Positions 31,519 to 43,110 of a stretch of 64,000 nt of DNA are shown here, in pieces. Positions within the stretch are counted from its first letter, which is position 1. Every line of letters starts with the position of its first letter. The translations under genes and the position numbers were made by a program. Origin of the DNA: Haemonchus contortus (lineage: Eukaryota > Nematoda > Chromadorea > Rhabditida > Trichostrongylidae); contig LS997563.1 of NCBI GenBank assembly GCA_000469685.2, positions 24,647,897 through 24,711,896 of the forward strand, read 5' to 3'. The notes below the pieces were generated by a model, which did no database searches, was not told the DNA's origin, and saw only the letters and a list, made by a program, of their open reading frames with translations.

Positions 31519-31572
31519 CCGACGAGTTAGCAGAAGCAAAATGGAGTTTTTGCCGTAGCTTCGGAGGCAAAA
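31519..31572 (+). repeat. DIRS terminal direct repeat, copy 2
   Basis: 52 of 54 positions match copy 1 at 29,986-30,039. This probably marks the right end of the element. Confidence 0.85.
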
Positions 31573-32395
31573 GAATTATTCAGAGTCGAAAAACGATGAG
31601 ACGATTCCATAATCCAGGATAAGCCCACCGAACTGTGTGAATGAATAGCTCGTCACGAATTAAAGAGTCAACAAAAGGAAGAACTTCAGCAGTAGAAATT
31701 GTAGGACTGCCAGAAATTTGGAGAAGAGCAGTCCTTGGTGGACCCATTTCTAGTTAGAACACACCGTGTTCAGCACTTACCCCTTCACGCAGATTCTAAT
31801 CGTTTTTTCGGGATGAATGGTGTAATTTAGAACATGCACTTTGTAAAAAGCACCTTACACTTGGGAGCACGCTTCTCTCATCGTGGAGAGGAAACTCGCT
31901 TAGTATAGACATGCCTGGATGGCCTTTATCTTGCCTATCTCTCAACTTCTTTCAGGCCTAATGGAAGACTCAGAAATCCGCACGATTTGAAGACGTTCCG
32001 CAACCAACGTGCATTCTTCGTTTGTTGATCTACTCCTCACAATCGCTGAGTTTTTCACACTTAGAAACAAAATCTAGATTTTTTGCCCATTGCAAGGTTC
32101 ATTTCTTTCTGTCGCGACTTACGTGCGACCGAAATTTCCTTCAAGTCGTTTATCCGTCAAAGTCAACATCATTCGCCAACGCCAATCGTCAGTCAATCCA
32201 CGATCGTGCAGCAGCCAGTCAACGTCGTCATCCTCAGCCGTGTCCAATTCCATCCGACACCAGTGCAGTTAATGCAGTCAGTTGTGATAAATATACATAT
32301 TTTTTTATTGTACTTAACCCTTGCATTTAACTCGTTTACTATGTAATTCCTTTTTATCTCCTCACCAGCGTCGAAGTACTGCCATTACAGTACAG
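31573..32395. other. Unassigned DNA with AC/TC-rich part
   Basis: No domain is recognised. A 21-bp word (GTCGCGACTTACGTGCGACC plus G) at 32,111 recurs at 33,020, within broadly similar Ser/Arg-type composition, suggesting two diverged copies of a repeat. Confidence 0.45.
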
Positions 32396-32399
32396 TAGA

Positions 32400-32700
32400 G
32401 ATCACAACTTGTATCATCCACCTCACTTCATATTACTCACTTCACTCCGCAGTGCTCACTCTACTCCATTAGCCTATCCACAAAGTGACTGCTTTTTATA
32501 TAAGAAGAATAAGTTTTCCATATCACTACCTTTATCATAATCACAAAGTAACCCGGACGGACAGACCGACAAACCGACATACCGACATACAGACAAACCG
32601 ACATACCGACATACCGACATACCGACAAACCGACAAACCAAGTTGCTGCTTTATATATAAGAAGGATTTCTTGCCGGTCATTTATCTACCTACGTCTTAC
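32400..32700 (-). repeat. Dispersed repeat with ACCGACAT minisatellite
   Basis: 32,410-32,500 matches 2.3-2.4 kb in reverse orientation (GTGCTCACTCTACTCCATTA). It is followed by about ten 8-bp units ACCGACAT/ACCGACAA at 32,553-32,640 and TTTATATATAAGAAGGAT. Confidence 0.75.
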
Positions 32701-32708
32701 TTGTGAAG

Positions 32709-32838
<130 letters not shown>

Positions 32839-32859
32839 CTCGATCTCCTCATCATATAT

Positions 32860-33945
32860 TTGTGTGTATGTATTTTGTATTTGTTTCTCTCTTTCTCTCC
32901 TCTTTGGTCAGCACACAGTCAGGCAGAAGCCAGTCGTCATCAGCCGTTACATGCATTGTCGCACGTCGTCAGCCGTTCCATCGCCGCTTCAGTCGTCGCA
33001 TTTTGTCTCGCCCCGGAGTGTCGCGACTTACGTGCGACCGTGAGCCCCGCTGGAAAATACCGTGCTCCAATGCCGAACCGCGACGCCGCACGTTCAAATA
33101 GCAGAAGCTTCTGGAAGCGCGGGAGAGTTATTGACCCCGCCGCGCCGGCAGTATTTCATCACTCCTTCGTGTCTTCGCCACGTCTGCGTCTGCTCCTGTC
33201 GTCGTCCGCGGTGCCTGGATCTTCCGCCGTGTCAACTTCAGCCGATGCGAGGAACAACAATGCCATCAGTTGGAGTCCGCAACATCGACACGCCAGCCCA
33301 GCGGTACCTCTTTCTGGTTATGTTTTGACTTCAGTTGCTGACCACTTCTTCATTTCTCTTTTCGCCTCATTTCTTATTGTATCATCTTTTCGTATATATT
33401 TCCCATGTAGTACGCAACTGTTTTTATAGTATGTTTATTCTCATAAAGTATATAACCATAATAGTGTAGTTCTTAGTCACGCGTTCTAACGCTGAATATT
33501 TCGGTCATAAGTTCATGTCATATATTGCATTCATCCTCAGCAGAGCCGGGAGGGGATTAGGGCCCCGTAATCGACCCAGTGGCAGGCAATAGGGCATTCA
33601 GGTGCGACTTACCCCTCCAGAGGGAGTGTGGGCCCTTACAATACCCACATTCTGGCGTGACCTTGGGTCCCGCCGCCGATGCATTTCAGCTATAGGGACC
33701 GGGGTCGCGACACTTTTCATGTTATATTCTCTGGAATCGGAACTCTGCTGGTTGTGTTGCTGCTATGCAGCATGCAAGAATTATGTACAGCTTTTCATAG
33801 CAATACTTTCTTTAACTTCCGTTTCACAATATATATTACAAACAGTAGTAAATATTTATGTACATCAGAAAATAAGGAAAACCACAACAGCCGAGCTCAA
33901 AAAGAACATACTTAAGAGGAAACACTCAAAACGAAATACGGCAAA
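32860..33945. other. Unassigned DNA downstream of WBP11 orthologue
   Basis: A 189-codon plus-strand frame (32,860-33,429) is Ser/Arg-rich, overlaps other frames and shows no domain. I judge it compositional. 33,540-33,710 is GC-richer and contains GTGCGACTTACCCC and GTCGCGACA words related to the repeat at 33,020. Confidence 0.4.
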
Positions 33946-33952
33946 GAAAACC

Positions 33953-36900
33953 TTAGATGAGATCAGCCATTTCTTTCATAAATTCATTATAAGCTTCATC
34001 TGTGGTTTTCGCCTGTTGCGTCGCCTCCGTTTGAGGCCTCCGGATTGTGGGCTTTGGTCGAACACCAGTTGGCTTACGCTTCAACACCACCGGCACTAGC
34101 TGAAAAATAAACTCAAAAAGGGTTTCAGTCGGAAAAATAAAATAGCTTTGAAAACGGTATAATTCATGTTGGAATAGAAGAGAACTTAGAAAAATCTCGG
34201 GAAATTTTATCACACGAACACGTGGATGCACAACCATAGGTAACGAGAAAAGGGTACTCTTGATAGGTCACACTACAGCTAATCGGAAGTGAGTTACCAT
34301 AGGTCAAACAACATACGCTCGCCTTTTGCTTCCTTACTACCAATCTGCTCGCTCTAAAGCTCGGGCTCGGAATGAGTCATGGTCGTCAATAGGCGGCAAC
34401 GAACCCTTTCTTTTCAGTACGAACGGTTCTCCTGAGAGGAGTACCTCTACAAAACTACTCAAGGCAATTGCTCCGATACTGGCATGTTCTAGCCTCTGCG
34501 CAGAGCAATCCTGAAATTTCGAAGAAAACGGAGAGGGCGACTTTTACTTCTCGTTCCTCCTTACATGACATTACACATTACAGTGGCAGCACTCATTTCA
34601 TCAACTGAGCATAAGCGCCGAGTGTAAATTAATGTGTGGCAGAAGCTTGTCGACCGTAAGAAAAGGGCGGCTCAGGCAAAGGCCATTACCGATGAGGATG
34701 GGAATGCGGATATCCCATGAAAATTGATATAGGAAATTGAGCGGAGCACCAATGGACCTGAAGCCACATATCGTTCCGGAGCGAGGTGCTCTCATTCTTC
34801 TTTTGCTCCACCGAGTATTTGTAAAATGAGAACCTACCGAGGGTACTGCAGTGACCGCAAAAGTATTCTGCGAATAGCGCGACAGATGGCTTTTCTAGCA
34901 CCATCTCATGCAAGGAAACTGGACCACAACACGGGTGGATGACGACAACGGAGCAGGGAATGTTTATCTCACTTAGCTGCCCCACTGACCAACTCAGTTT
35001 TCTCAAGTTTGTTGTACATTGTAATATTGTGTATATACCTTCACAGTTTCCTTCCTCAAATTTCTCAGTTGCGGAGCGGCAGAAACAGTTGTGGGGGCTT
35101 GAGGGCCGATTACTGGCGGTTGTTCACGATCTCGTCGAATTACTGGCGCAGATGAAATAACCGCTCCCCCTGAAAAAAAACAGAGAGTAAGTCAAGAAGT
35201 GCTTAAAGCAATACATAAATAATCGCTGCAACGCTCGAAAAAACATTGCTGAAAAGCACTTCAAAATAAAACAACCTCCATCATTCTGTGTAAGAGGTGC
35301 CGGAGCTGGACCTGGCATTGGAGGTATAGGAATACCCATGGGATTGAATCTTGGTGGTACAGGGATCGGTAGGGGACCAGGAGCTAAAATAACATAACTG
35401 GATAATGTAGAAAAGATATTACTCTGATATAAGTAAACTTACGCTGGCGTAGAGGTATGGCATTGGAGAACTTTGGGAACTTATTAGGAGCATCGAAATC
35501 AGGAACTGAAAATTTCAGGGTAATCGCGCTACGAACAAACAAAAACATTTACGCATCAAAGATGCAGCATTCGGTGGCATATTAGAGAACGACGCAAAAA
35601 TTCACTCACTTATCACCGGCGCAAGGTCGTCGTCAGCCGGGAGAGGTACGTGATAAGGGTCATGATCGTTTTCTCCTTCGCCTTCGCTATCACTCAAATC
35701 GGGAGGAATACCACAAGGGGGTCCGGGAGGGCGTAGCCCTTGTCGTCGAGGTCCTCCGCGAGGAAGTTTGAACTCTACTTTTTTCCTTAATAGTTGATGT
35801 CGCATACACCATCAAAATTAGGGAAACAGTATGCACAAGCAAGAGTACAACACAATTAACTGATTCAGTTCTTCCGGTCAGCTAATAAGAACACAAACGT
35901 GCCTATAAGCGAAAGATCGAAATCTGGTCAACGAAAGTCAGATGGAAAAATCTTACTTGACAGGTGCCATTGGTTGTGGTCCCATGATCTGTACTTTTCG
36001 AAGTTCACCCTCAGCAAGATCTCCTTCGGGAAGAGGAATGAAGTTAACGTCGGCATTCCGTGCAAGACGCTCCTGCTCTGAAACGTTCCACTATTTCTCT
36101 TACTTCACCATGGCTGGTTCGCTGCTTCACTACAGCGACAGGTCAAGAAAGTTTAGGGTAGAAGAGACTTCATTTATCATGGGTTACTGATACTACAAAG
36201 GAACAATTGAAAGCAAAGTAGAATATTAGACATAAATTTATGTAGTTGACTTTGCGTACTACGAACGACGAATCCACTACGACGAATATTCCACGAATAG
36301 ACTTTGAAATAGGGAAACGGAGCACTAGAAATAACACAAATCCATTACCGGCGAGCGCTTGTAGTTTCTTGCAATCAGAGTAATAGTGATGCAATTTCTC
36401 GTTCAACTCCTTCAGTTCTTTTTCTTCTTTCAACGTTTGCAACACTGCCCTTCGCTTGTTGACCATCTCCATGATAGTCTGGATAGATACTTATACAGCT
36501 CAGTCTAAAGCGACCTTTCCATCGCACAATGTAACCAAACAAGGTTAATGGAGGTTCACACGAGTAAAACTGCGCCTACCCTTTGTTTTTTCTTCAAGAC
36601 ATCGACATGGAATTGGGGCTTGTCAAGACCAAGAACTGGAAGGGAAAAATTTGAAAATGAATTAGACCGAGAAGAATTTGTGCAAAGAGCCAAAAGGTAG
36701 TAAAAAAAATAGTAATAACATAACAACACATTGTAACCTACTCTGCCTTTCAATGGCGAGCATTTTACTCGTGGAGTCATCAACATCATAGCATTTTGCA
36801 ATTGTTTGCCGAATTTGCTGCCTATCCCGTTTGTTTTTCTTGTTTTCACGTCTCCTCTCGAGTTTACGTGCCTGTGGAAAAAAAAACAAATAAGCGTCGT

Positions 36901-38868
36901 TTTGCGTAGGCTCCAAGGCATATATGAAATAGATATAGAGATAGAGATATGAAGAGATATGAAAAGGCGTGTCAGGTCACACGTCCCAGATATAACCATT
37001 TGTTATAAGCCACTCCACTAACATTGTCTACAGCCGATATTTAGATTGAAAACTACGGGGACACCAGGAGTGGTTGATAGCGCGTGACTTTGTAATTTGT
37101 TTTGATTGGTACTTTATTGTATTCTCCTTACTATGTGATCTTCCTTGGTGACGAAACAATATATATCCCGTTGTTACGTTACACCTTAAATTGGCAGTAG
37201 ACAGGTAGGATTCTCTGATATTGTGGAAGTAAGCAAGTTATGTCGTCATTCTTATGCTTGCCTCTCCACATCCTCCTCTATTCTTACTTTGGAGAGTTTA
37301 TGGTGCCAGCAGGAGAAAGCGGAGCACACGGGGGGAAACTCTGCATGGTCGGCTTTCTTCAAGAAAAGGGAAAAGAAGCTTCGGAACAGCATAAAACAAA
37401 CGCGGCTGAAAAAACAAATCGCCTCGAGCCTTATGCATAATATGAGAGAAGTAGACAGATTTTTTCGAACTAGACCAGTCTGGGCTCTCCCGTCTCTCCA
37501 TAAACGCCCCATCCCTCTCATGACTACCCTATGATGAATAGATAAACTGAGCTGATACACATCTCACCAGGGAGGGGTAGTCTACTTATCTTGGAACTTT
37601 GAATTCAGACCCAGATAAATCGATAGAGTTTTGAATGCTGTTTACGAAAATGGAAATTAAAACTGCAAAATGATTCTCCTTAAAAAGTTATGGGGGTCCA
37701 AATTTTGCTCGACAGTAGTATTAATTGCCTAAAGAAATGTCAGAAAACGTTTAGAGAGCCTTTGATAAAATGAAAAAAAAAACACTTGGCAAAAGTTCGG
37801 ACAATGGCGGGGAGGGACCCCTCATTTTACGCCCACGAAGCGAGACCACTACCACTAGGTCAGGTGGGCGTTTGATATGGAAGCGACGAGTTCGCATTTC
37901 CAATTGATACTACTGTCGAGCAAAATTCGGGCCCCCATAACTTTTTAAGAAGAACCATTTTGCAGTTTTAATTTCCATTTTCGTAAACAGCATTCAGAAC
38001 TCTATCGATTTATCTGGGTCTGAATTCAAAGCTCCAAGATAAGTAGACTACCCCTCCCTGGTCAGAATTTTGCTTTCGATCATAGAAAATGAGCTCTTGT
38101 CCCAGTCAACCACGTAGAGCGATAAGCCTTTAGATATCTGGTGGTGAATCATTACTTTGGTTAGCTTTGAAGAAACACAGATTAATAATATTACCCAGAC
38201 TTGAATAAGAGTCGAAAGATCCCCTAAAATGCTTCTGAAATTTTCTACCACTTTTAGAGGTTTCCGTCGCTGCTTGAGGGAGATTGCAACCAATATATTG
38301 AAAACCTGTGCTGTTTTTAGTGCAATGAAAAGAGAGCTCAGCCTAAACACAAAAACACAACACAAAAAGGATTTCATATGGATGGGTCGACATTTCTGAT
38401 ACCGCGACAAGGAATCCGTGGGAAAACAATGACAGAAAAGAGCACATTGCAATAACTAGTCGCAACGTAGATACTCTCGCATTCAAAGGGTTTCATGGGC
38501 TTCACCAAAAGCATCTCCATAGTTCGGAATAGGAAACTTCAAACGGTACGAAAAAGAACACAAAAGATTGCTGATACAATAGGGGCAGAAATTCCAAGTG
38601 AAATTTCTATTGGATTTTTTGTCCCGGTTTCGTATGCGTAGCAGAATCGAATCCAGAAGTTATTTGATTTGAATCTGCTACGCATACGAATCGAATAACT
38701 TTGACGGAAAGAAACTATTAAAGAGGCATAACCACCCACAAGTCGAACATTAATGATCGGAAAATACTACATATCTATGCAATTAAAAATACTATACATC
38801 TAAGCAATTACCTGATCGGTTGGTGCACGGAATATCCTTCCGCTTTTCGTTTTTGCAGCCGACGGCAT
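33953..38868 (-). CDS. WBP11: WBP11 (WW-domain-binding protein 11) orthologue, 10 exons
   Basis: WBP11 is a nuclear, Pro-rich pre-mRNA splicing factor. On the minus strand the exons are 38,868-38,812, 36,871-36,742, 36,635-36,580, 36,478-36,349, 36,077-35,957, 35,785-35,610, 35,505-35,443, 35,383-35,276, 35,169-35,039 and 34,099-33,953. All junctions are GT-AG and all phases agree, giving 372 residues. The start MPSAAKTKSGRIFRAPTDQ is the conserved WBP11 N-terminus. A Lys/Arg-rich nuclear-targeting helix follows (ARKLERRRENKKNKRDRQQ), then a coiled coil (EKELKELNEKLHHYYSDCKK), Pro-rich WW-ligand stretches (LRPPGPPCGIPPDL, IPIPPMPGPAPAPL), an acidic SDSEGEGENDHD and the conserved end TDEAYNEFMKEMADLI. 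It is shorter than vertebrate WBP11 (about 640 residues), mainly in the Pro-rich middle. Intron 1 is 1.9 kb and carries an inverted-repeat element. Confidence 0.95.
37567..38061. mobile_element. Non-autonomous TIR element in WBP11 intron 1
   Basis: About 158-bp arms starting CCAGGGAGGGGTAGTCTACT (37,567 inward and, inverted, from 38,061) are nearly identical. TCA flanks both ends (37,564-37,566 and 38,062-38,064), a possible 3-bp target duplication. The 180-bp middle has no coding sequence. It is 495 bp in all and looks like a long-TIR MITE; the superfamily is not certain. Confidence 0.88.
38631..38690. repeat. Short inverted repeat in WBP11 intron 1
   Basis: CGTATGCGTAGCAGAATC (38,631-38,648) pairs with GAATCTGCTACGCATACG (about 38,671-38,688), separated by about 22 bases. 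Confidence 0.9.
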
Positions 38869-39295
38869 TGCCTAAATCATTCGCAGCTTAAGCCTAACAT
38901 ATCACCCATAGAGCTATTTCGGAAAAAATATGTTATGATCGGTATGGCTGAAACGGTGACGACGATAAACGGTAATAGAACATTTGACAGATGAATTGGT
39001 CGATTACCAATCAGATTAGAATAAGAGTAAGAGCGAAGCGGGTTTAAAAAAAGGTTCCGCCGCAAACGCGCGGCTGCGTGGCGTTTTCACAGTGGAGCGC
39101 ATAATTCGTATTGGCTCGCTTAGTAGCGGTGTGTTGTTGAAGAGAAGGAACCTATAGAAGAGATGTTAAAAGAGCTTACGAAGTTCCGGGTGATTAAGAA
39201 ATAGCTGAATAGTCAAGAGTAGGCTTTCGTCTTTAATTGGCAGAAATCGTCAGCTCCGTCTCTGCCGAGGCAAAAACCAAGTCCTGTACATTTGC
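38869..39295. other. WBP11 upstream/promoter region
   Basis: The 430 bp upstream of the WBP11 ATG are largely AT-rich with a GC-richer patch (CGCGCGGCTGCGTGGCG) near 39,065. No TATA-like or trans-splice signal can be assigned with confidence. Confidence 0.35.
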
Positions 39296-39299
39296 GAAA

Positions 39300-39590
39300 A
39301 TGGCGTCGGTTCCAGCGGCTCAGGTTGGCAGGCCGGTTGATGACCAATTATGTGTAAGGTTTGAAACTGAGCAGTAATTCTAGAATCTCACCCGAAATGG
39401 CGCACAAAACTTCTGCCCAAGATCTGTGAACTTTATGAGAAAGCTATAAAGGCGTGGTTCCAAATGGCTGATCAGTCGGCTGGTCAGTCAAGAAAATACT
39501 GGCTGATCTTGAAGCGCAGGAACATCAAAGTTCTATGCCTTCGGCAATTACACCAGAAAGGAGCAAAGGCCGGGCAGTTGGGGAAGGGGT
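39300..39590 (+). other. Possible small gene fragment, unrecognised
   Basis: A short frame starts MASVPAAQVGRPVDDQLC (from 39,300) and ends at a TAA near 39,375. A second frame about 15 bases on reads SHPKWRTKLLPKICELYEKAIKAWF. The amino-acid make-up is protein-like. The gap is too small for a normal intron, so a frame shift would be needed. The frame then runs into a MITE-like inverted repeat. It might be the start of a gene oriented divergently from WBP11 and truncated by the repeat. No family is recognised. Confidence 0.3.
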
Positions 39591-39838
39591 GTGTGTACAT
39601 TCGTGCGATTCGGGCTGCGCGCGGCAAATTGCGCGGCAAAATTTGCGGTGGTTTAAACGACTCTGGTGGCTAACATTGGGGCCCAAATTTAAAGTAAAGT
39701 AGGTTAGTAAGATTGTTCGACTCTACTTAAGTACTCTACTCAAGTTTGTGCCTCAATAATAATCGCCAGAGTCGTTTAAAACAGCACGAATTTCGCCGCG
39801 CGCAGCTCGAATCGCACGAATGTACCGTCCCCCTTGGG
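39577..39838. mobile_element. MITE-like inverted-repeat element, about 260 bp
   Basis: The left arm (GTACATTCGTGCGATTCGGG, then GCGCGCGGCAAATTGCGCGG, then TTTAAACGACTCTGG) is found inverted at about 39,760-39,838 with scattered mismatches. A partial relative is at 44,196-44,290. No ORF within. Confidence 0.75.
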
Positions 39839-39839
39839 G

Positions 39840-42835
39840 AATGAATCAAGCTCTAAATCGGCGCAAAAAAGTAAGCAAGGAGTTTCACAAGTCTCTTCTC
39901 TATTAATTATAATTCTATTATTTTACCGCAGTACTCGGTACGGAAGTCTCCCAAGGTTGGCGAGGTATGGGCGAAACTTCGGCCTCGGACGAGACTTGAG
40001 CGCGTACTTGTCCTTTCTGGGCACCGTGCTCTATATCCCTTACACTATCGCGACCACTTCTCCACTTTCTCTTTCCCTCCTTCATGTCTATTGGTGCAGT
40101 CATAGTTTGACCGCTGATTCTGTTGATAGCGAAGCCAGACCTCTTCAGATTCTCGCCACAGCTATAATTGCACCTATTCGTTTATGCCTTTCCCATTGAT
40201 GTACATACATATAACCTGAAAGGATCGCCAATTTCTCTGGCTTTTCCTCTTTTACAGTGGGGCACCTCGAACACAGAGCTTTGGTGATTGTTCGCTTCAT
40301 CAAATCAACGGCTTCTTGCAACTTTTCGGTAAATAATCAGCCGTATGGAACCCCAATTAGAACAAATTTTTTTGGCAAATGCGATTTCCTTTGTAGCCCT
40401 CGCATACAGTACACAGATATCGGATACGGGTTCCGTGCATCACTTCAGATTGCCGTTCTGATCTTATTACTGGAATATTTGGAGACCTTTCAAATACCTG
40501 CTTGCGTGCAGGACTGCTAACCTAGGCCTGATGTTCGTACCGACACTGTTTTGTCAAAAGCACACAGCAAGCAGCGAATATGCAACGGCGGGGGACCATT
40601 GCTAGGGAGAAGAAGAAAACGATAAGATTTCGATGCAATTTTCCAACAGTCCCAGTCATGGATAGGTGGGCTAAAAGCAAGTGCGAGAGGAGTACGAGAC
40701 TGCTGTTTGGGGGACTGTAGGGTTGCTTAAAAACAAAACAAGCTAAGGGATGGATTTTTGCCCAAGTCTGAGTGCAGAGAGGCATTGGGATTCTATACCT
40801 AAACTAAAAGTCCTGTAGAGTGCAGAAGTTCCTCTCTCCCTTTTTACAGAACCCGAACGGCGGTCTCTACACTCTTCTCTGTGCTGCATGACATCAAGGT
40901 ATGTGTTTTGAATTGAAAAGTTGGAATCGCGAGCTCTGCTTCAATTTTTCCTATTCTACTGCTGAGTCTCATCCTAAGTATTTATTGGTTCTGACGATTC
41001 CGCTTGTCATAAAGTCTACAACATATTTTCTCTAAACTTGCTGGACTGATTTCGAAATGCTTCATTACCTTGATCAGAAGTTGTCAATTACTCTCGTCAC
41101 ATGCAAAAAAAAAAACTTACGTCGAACATATCATGAATAGTTTTTTTTGTTGGGAGTTCTTCCAAAATTTGAAAAATTATGTTCGAAGAGTTCACATCTA
41201 CGCGTTCAGGAAAACTGCAAGGAAACGAAGCTAAATAGAGTTAAAGTCATTATGTATCATTTGTCTGCTAGTCCTGTTCGCGACGGCTGTCTGTTTTGCG
41301 GTTCCGATTTGTGATATCCCGCTGCTTGAACTGATTTCTTCTTATTTTCCTATTTCCAGTAATTCTGCTAAGCTCATTGTGTCGAAAAAGGCGAATAGGC
41401 AAAGCTGTGTTGTGGGAGCGGTGTATACATTACTGCATAAGGAACTACACGACCCAGTCATGGCCATCACGAGATACAGCCCATTCCTAACAGAATAGAA
41501 GGGGCATATCAGCGATTGCATGCGAGCTGCACCTTTGCATAGCGTGGATGTAGAGCTAAGGCAAAGGCTTTTTGAAGGAAATCGCCTCAATGGTTCCTTC
41601 GAGTAATAGTAACTTGGTCCACCGAGGAACTTGCGTCCAGAATCTTCTGATAGTATTTAATCTCCCGCTAATTGTAAGGAGGTGATCCCGAAGAGGTAGT
41701 TGTTGGAAGCGATGGTTCCAAAACTTCACTCTCCAGATACCAGAGAGCCTTTGGGGATATTCTTTCTGGTATTGTAACATTTTGAGTTTTCCTAATGTGA
41801 AATGTAATCCACTAACGGTGTATCGCCTAGGTGGGCCTTTCATGAATAAGAATAGATTGTTGTTTGGTGTTGGGAGTGAACAGTGGTGAAGGTTCTTGTC
41901 CATAACTCCAAACCCAATTTGTGTAAACGATTACTCCAATAGTGTTGAGGAGAGTTAGATGTGTGTATCTCCTTGGCCTGTTAATCAGATACGCTGCTTT
42001 TATTCGATGGTGGATCAATCTCCAGAAAAGCAGGCTTTTAAAGACTCTGTCGGCCGACAGTTGTGATGTTTTAAGTTTTACTGAGAATTTGTTCAAGCCT
42101 ACTTACACCGTCCTCTTTTCTTGAAAATCTTGTAGTTAGGTACAATGTCTTGAGGTGCAATGGATTTCAACATATGGAATAAAGGAATGAATTGAATAAA
42201 CTTTCTGGAGATGGAATAAATCTCCTGTCGAAGAATGGAATTTTCTTTTGTTCAACTTTCTTTTCTTCAGTTCAGTTTTCGTCGAGTCAGTTACGAATTC
42301 CTTTGAGACACTAGGTGCGGATGTATTTTGTGAGGGGATTGTGATTTATGAATAATTGTGATATGCAGAGCGCTTTCATGTTCCAAAAAGAACTCAAAGT
42401 TAGTAGACTTACCAATTAGTATCTTGCGATAAGCCTGATGTGATAGTGAGGGATTTTGATTACCCACAATTCTGTCATCAAAATGATTTCTGTCCAGGGT
42501 CGTCCACAGTGTCTGGCCTCAAGGGACTATTTGGTTGCCACAATATGACACAGCATGATAGGAAGCGAACTAGAGAGAAGAATATTTTCGATTTATCTCG
42601 TCTAGTGTCCCACCTCAAGTGCGGAACCTGAGGGTTGTGGTTTCTGTGAGGTTGTGTGTTCGTATCAATATAGTGTGTGGAACTATCTGCACGTTATCCC
42701 AACCACCCAAATACACTTACGGGCGTATGTATTTTAATAACAATTTCAACGAGATGACGAACGACTAGATGCTAGTACAGTACAGAGTGAGTGGGTCTTT
42801 TACTCGAATAGGAAAATATAAGGCAAAAAGAATGA
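39840..42835. other. Unassigned 3-kb interval
   Basis: Open frames up to 121 codons exist (39,834-40,199 plus; 41,556-41,903 and 41,827-42,096 minus) but none shows a recognisable domain. The two minus frames overlap in different phases, and splice sites do not link them convincingly. No RNA gene or terminal repeats were found. Confidence 0.4.
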
Positions 42836-42839
42836 ATTT

Positions 42840-43110
42840 TTTTTTGACGTTGATCAATCCCGTCTGAGAGATGCTCCCTCGTATTTGACTTCCATCAAGA
42901 ATCGTAGTGGCGTAGTGAATGCTGGCCTATACAATGACTTGAGGTGGTCAGGGTCAGTACAAGTCAGTGTTTTTATCCTTCTAGACAAGTCTGGTAACAA
43001 TCACCTACCTCGCAGAAATGGAAGTTTCGTTGACCTGGTCGGATATCGATCAGAGATTCGGACCCATGAGCATGCATGTGAAATGGTGAGCCACTTGCCA
43101 CTACATCATA
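42840..43110 (-). repeat. tRNA-derived SINE, full-length diverged copy
   Basis: On the minus strand it begins TGTAGTGGCAAGTGGC (A-box side) and has a diverged B box, then the family body (CAGACTTGTCTAGAAGGATA, AAAACACTGACTTGTAC, TATAGGCC, GAAGTC) and the tail TCTCAGACGGGATTGAT. It matches the plus-strand copy at 46,868-47,155 throughout. Confidence 0.8.

Larger units (their letters stand above)
22290..31572 (+). mobile_element. Decayed DIRS/PAT-like YR retrotransposon, interrupted by BEL
   Basis: In order on the plus strand it has reverse transcriptase (22,296-23,130), RNase H (23,150-23,220 and 29,259-29,700), a direct repeat (29,986-30,039), tyrosine recombinase (about 30,330-31,113) and the second direct-repeat copy (31,519-31,572). 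The RT, RNase H and YR gene set is diagnostic of DIRS-type elements. The direct-repeat pair flanking the YR region resembles the split direct repeats of PAT-like members. The left boundary is uncertain. Without the inserted BEL element (6,033 bp plus 5-bp duplication) it would be about 3.2 kb, so it is 5'-truncated or internally deleted. Confidence 0.8.

Noticed and set aside
32553..32640. CRISPR-like spaced repeats
   Set aside because: The 8-bp units are contiguous without spacers, in a eukaryotic genome; this is a minisatellite.
33602..34099. 165-codon plus frame
   Set aside because: It is antisense to the last exon of the WBP11 orthologue and its 3' flank.
41556..42096. Two overlapping minus frames as one gene
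   Set aside because: They lie in different phases without fitting splice sites and no family is recognised.
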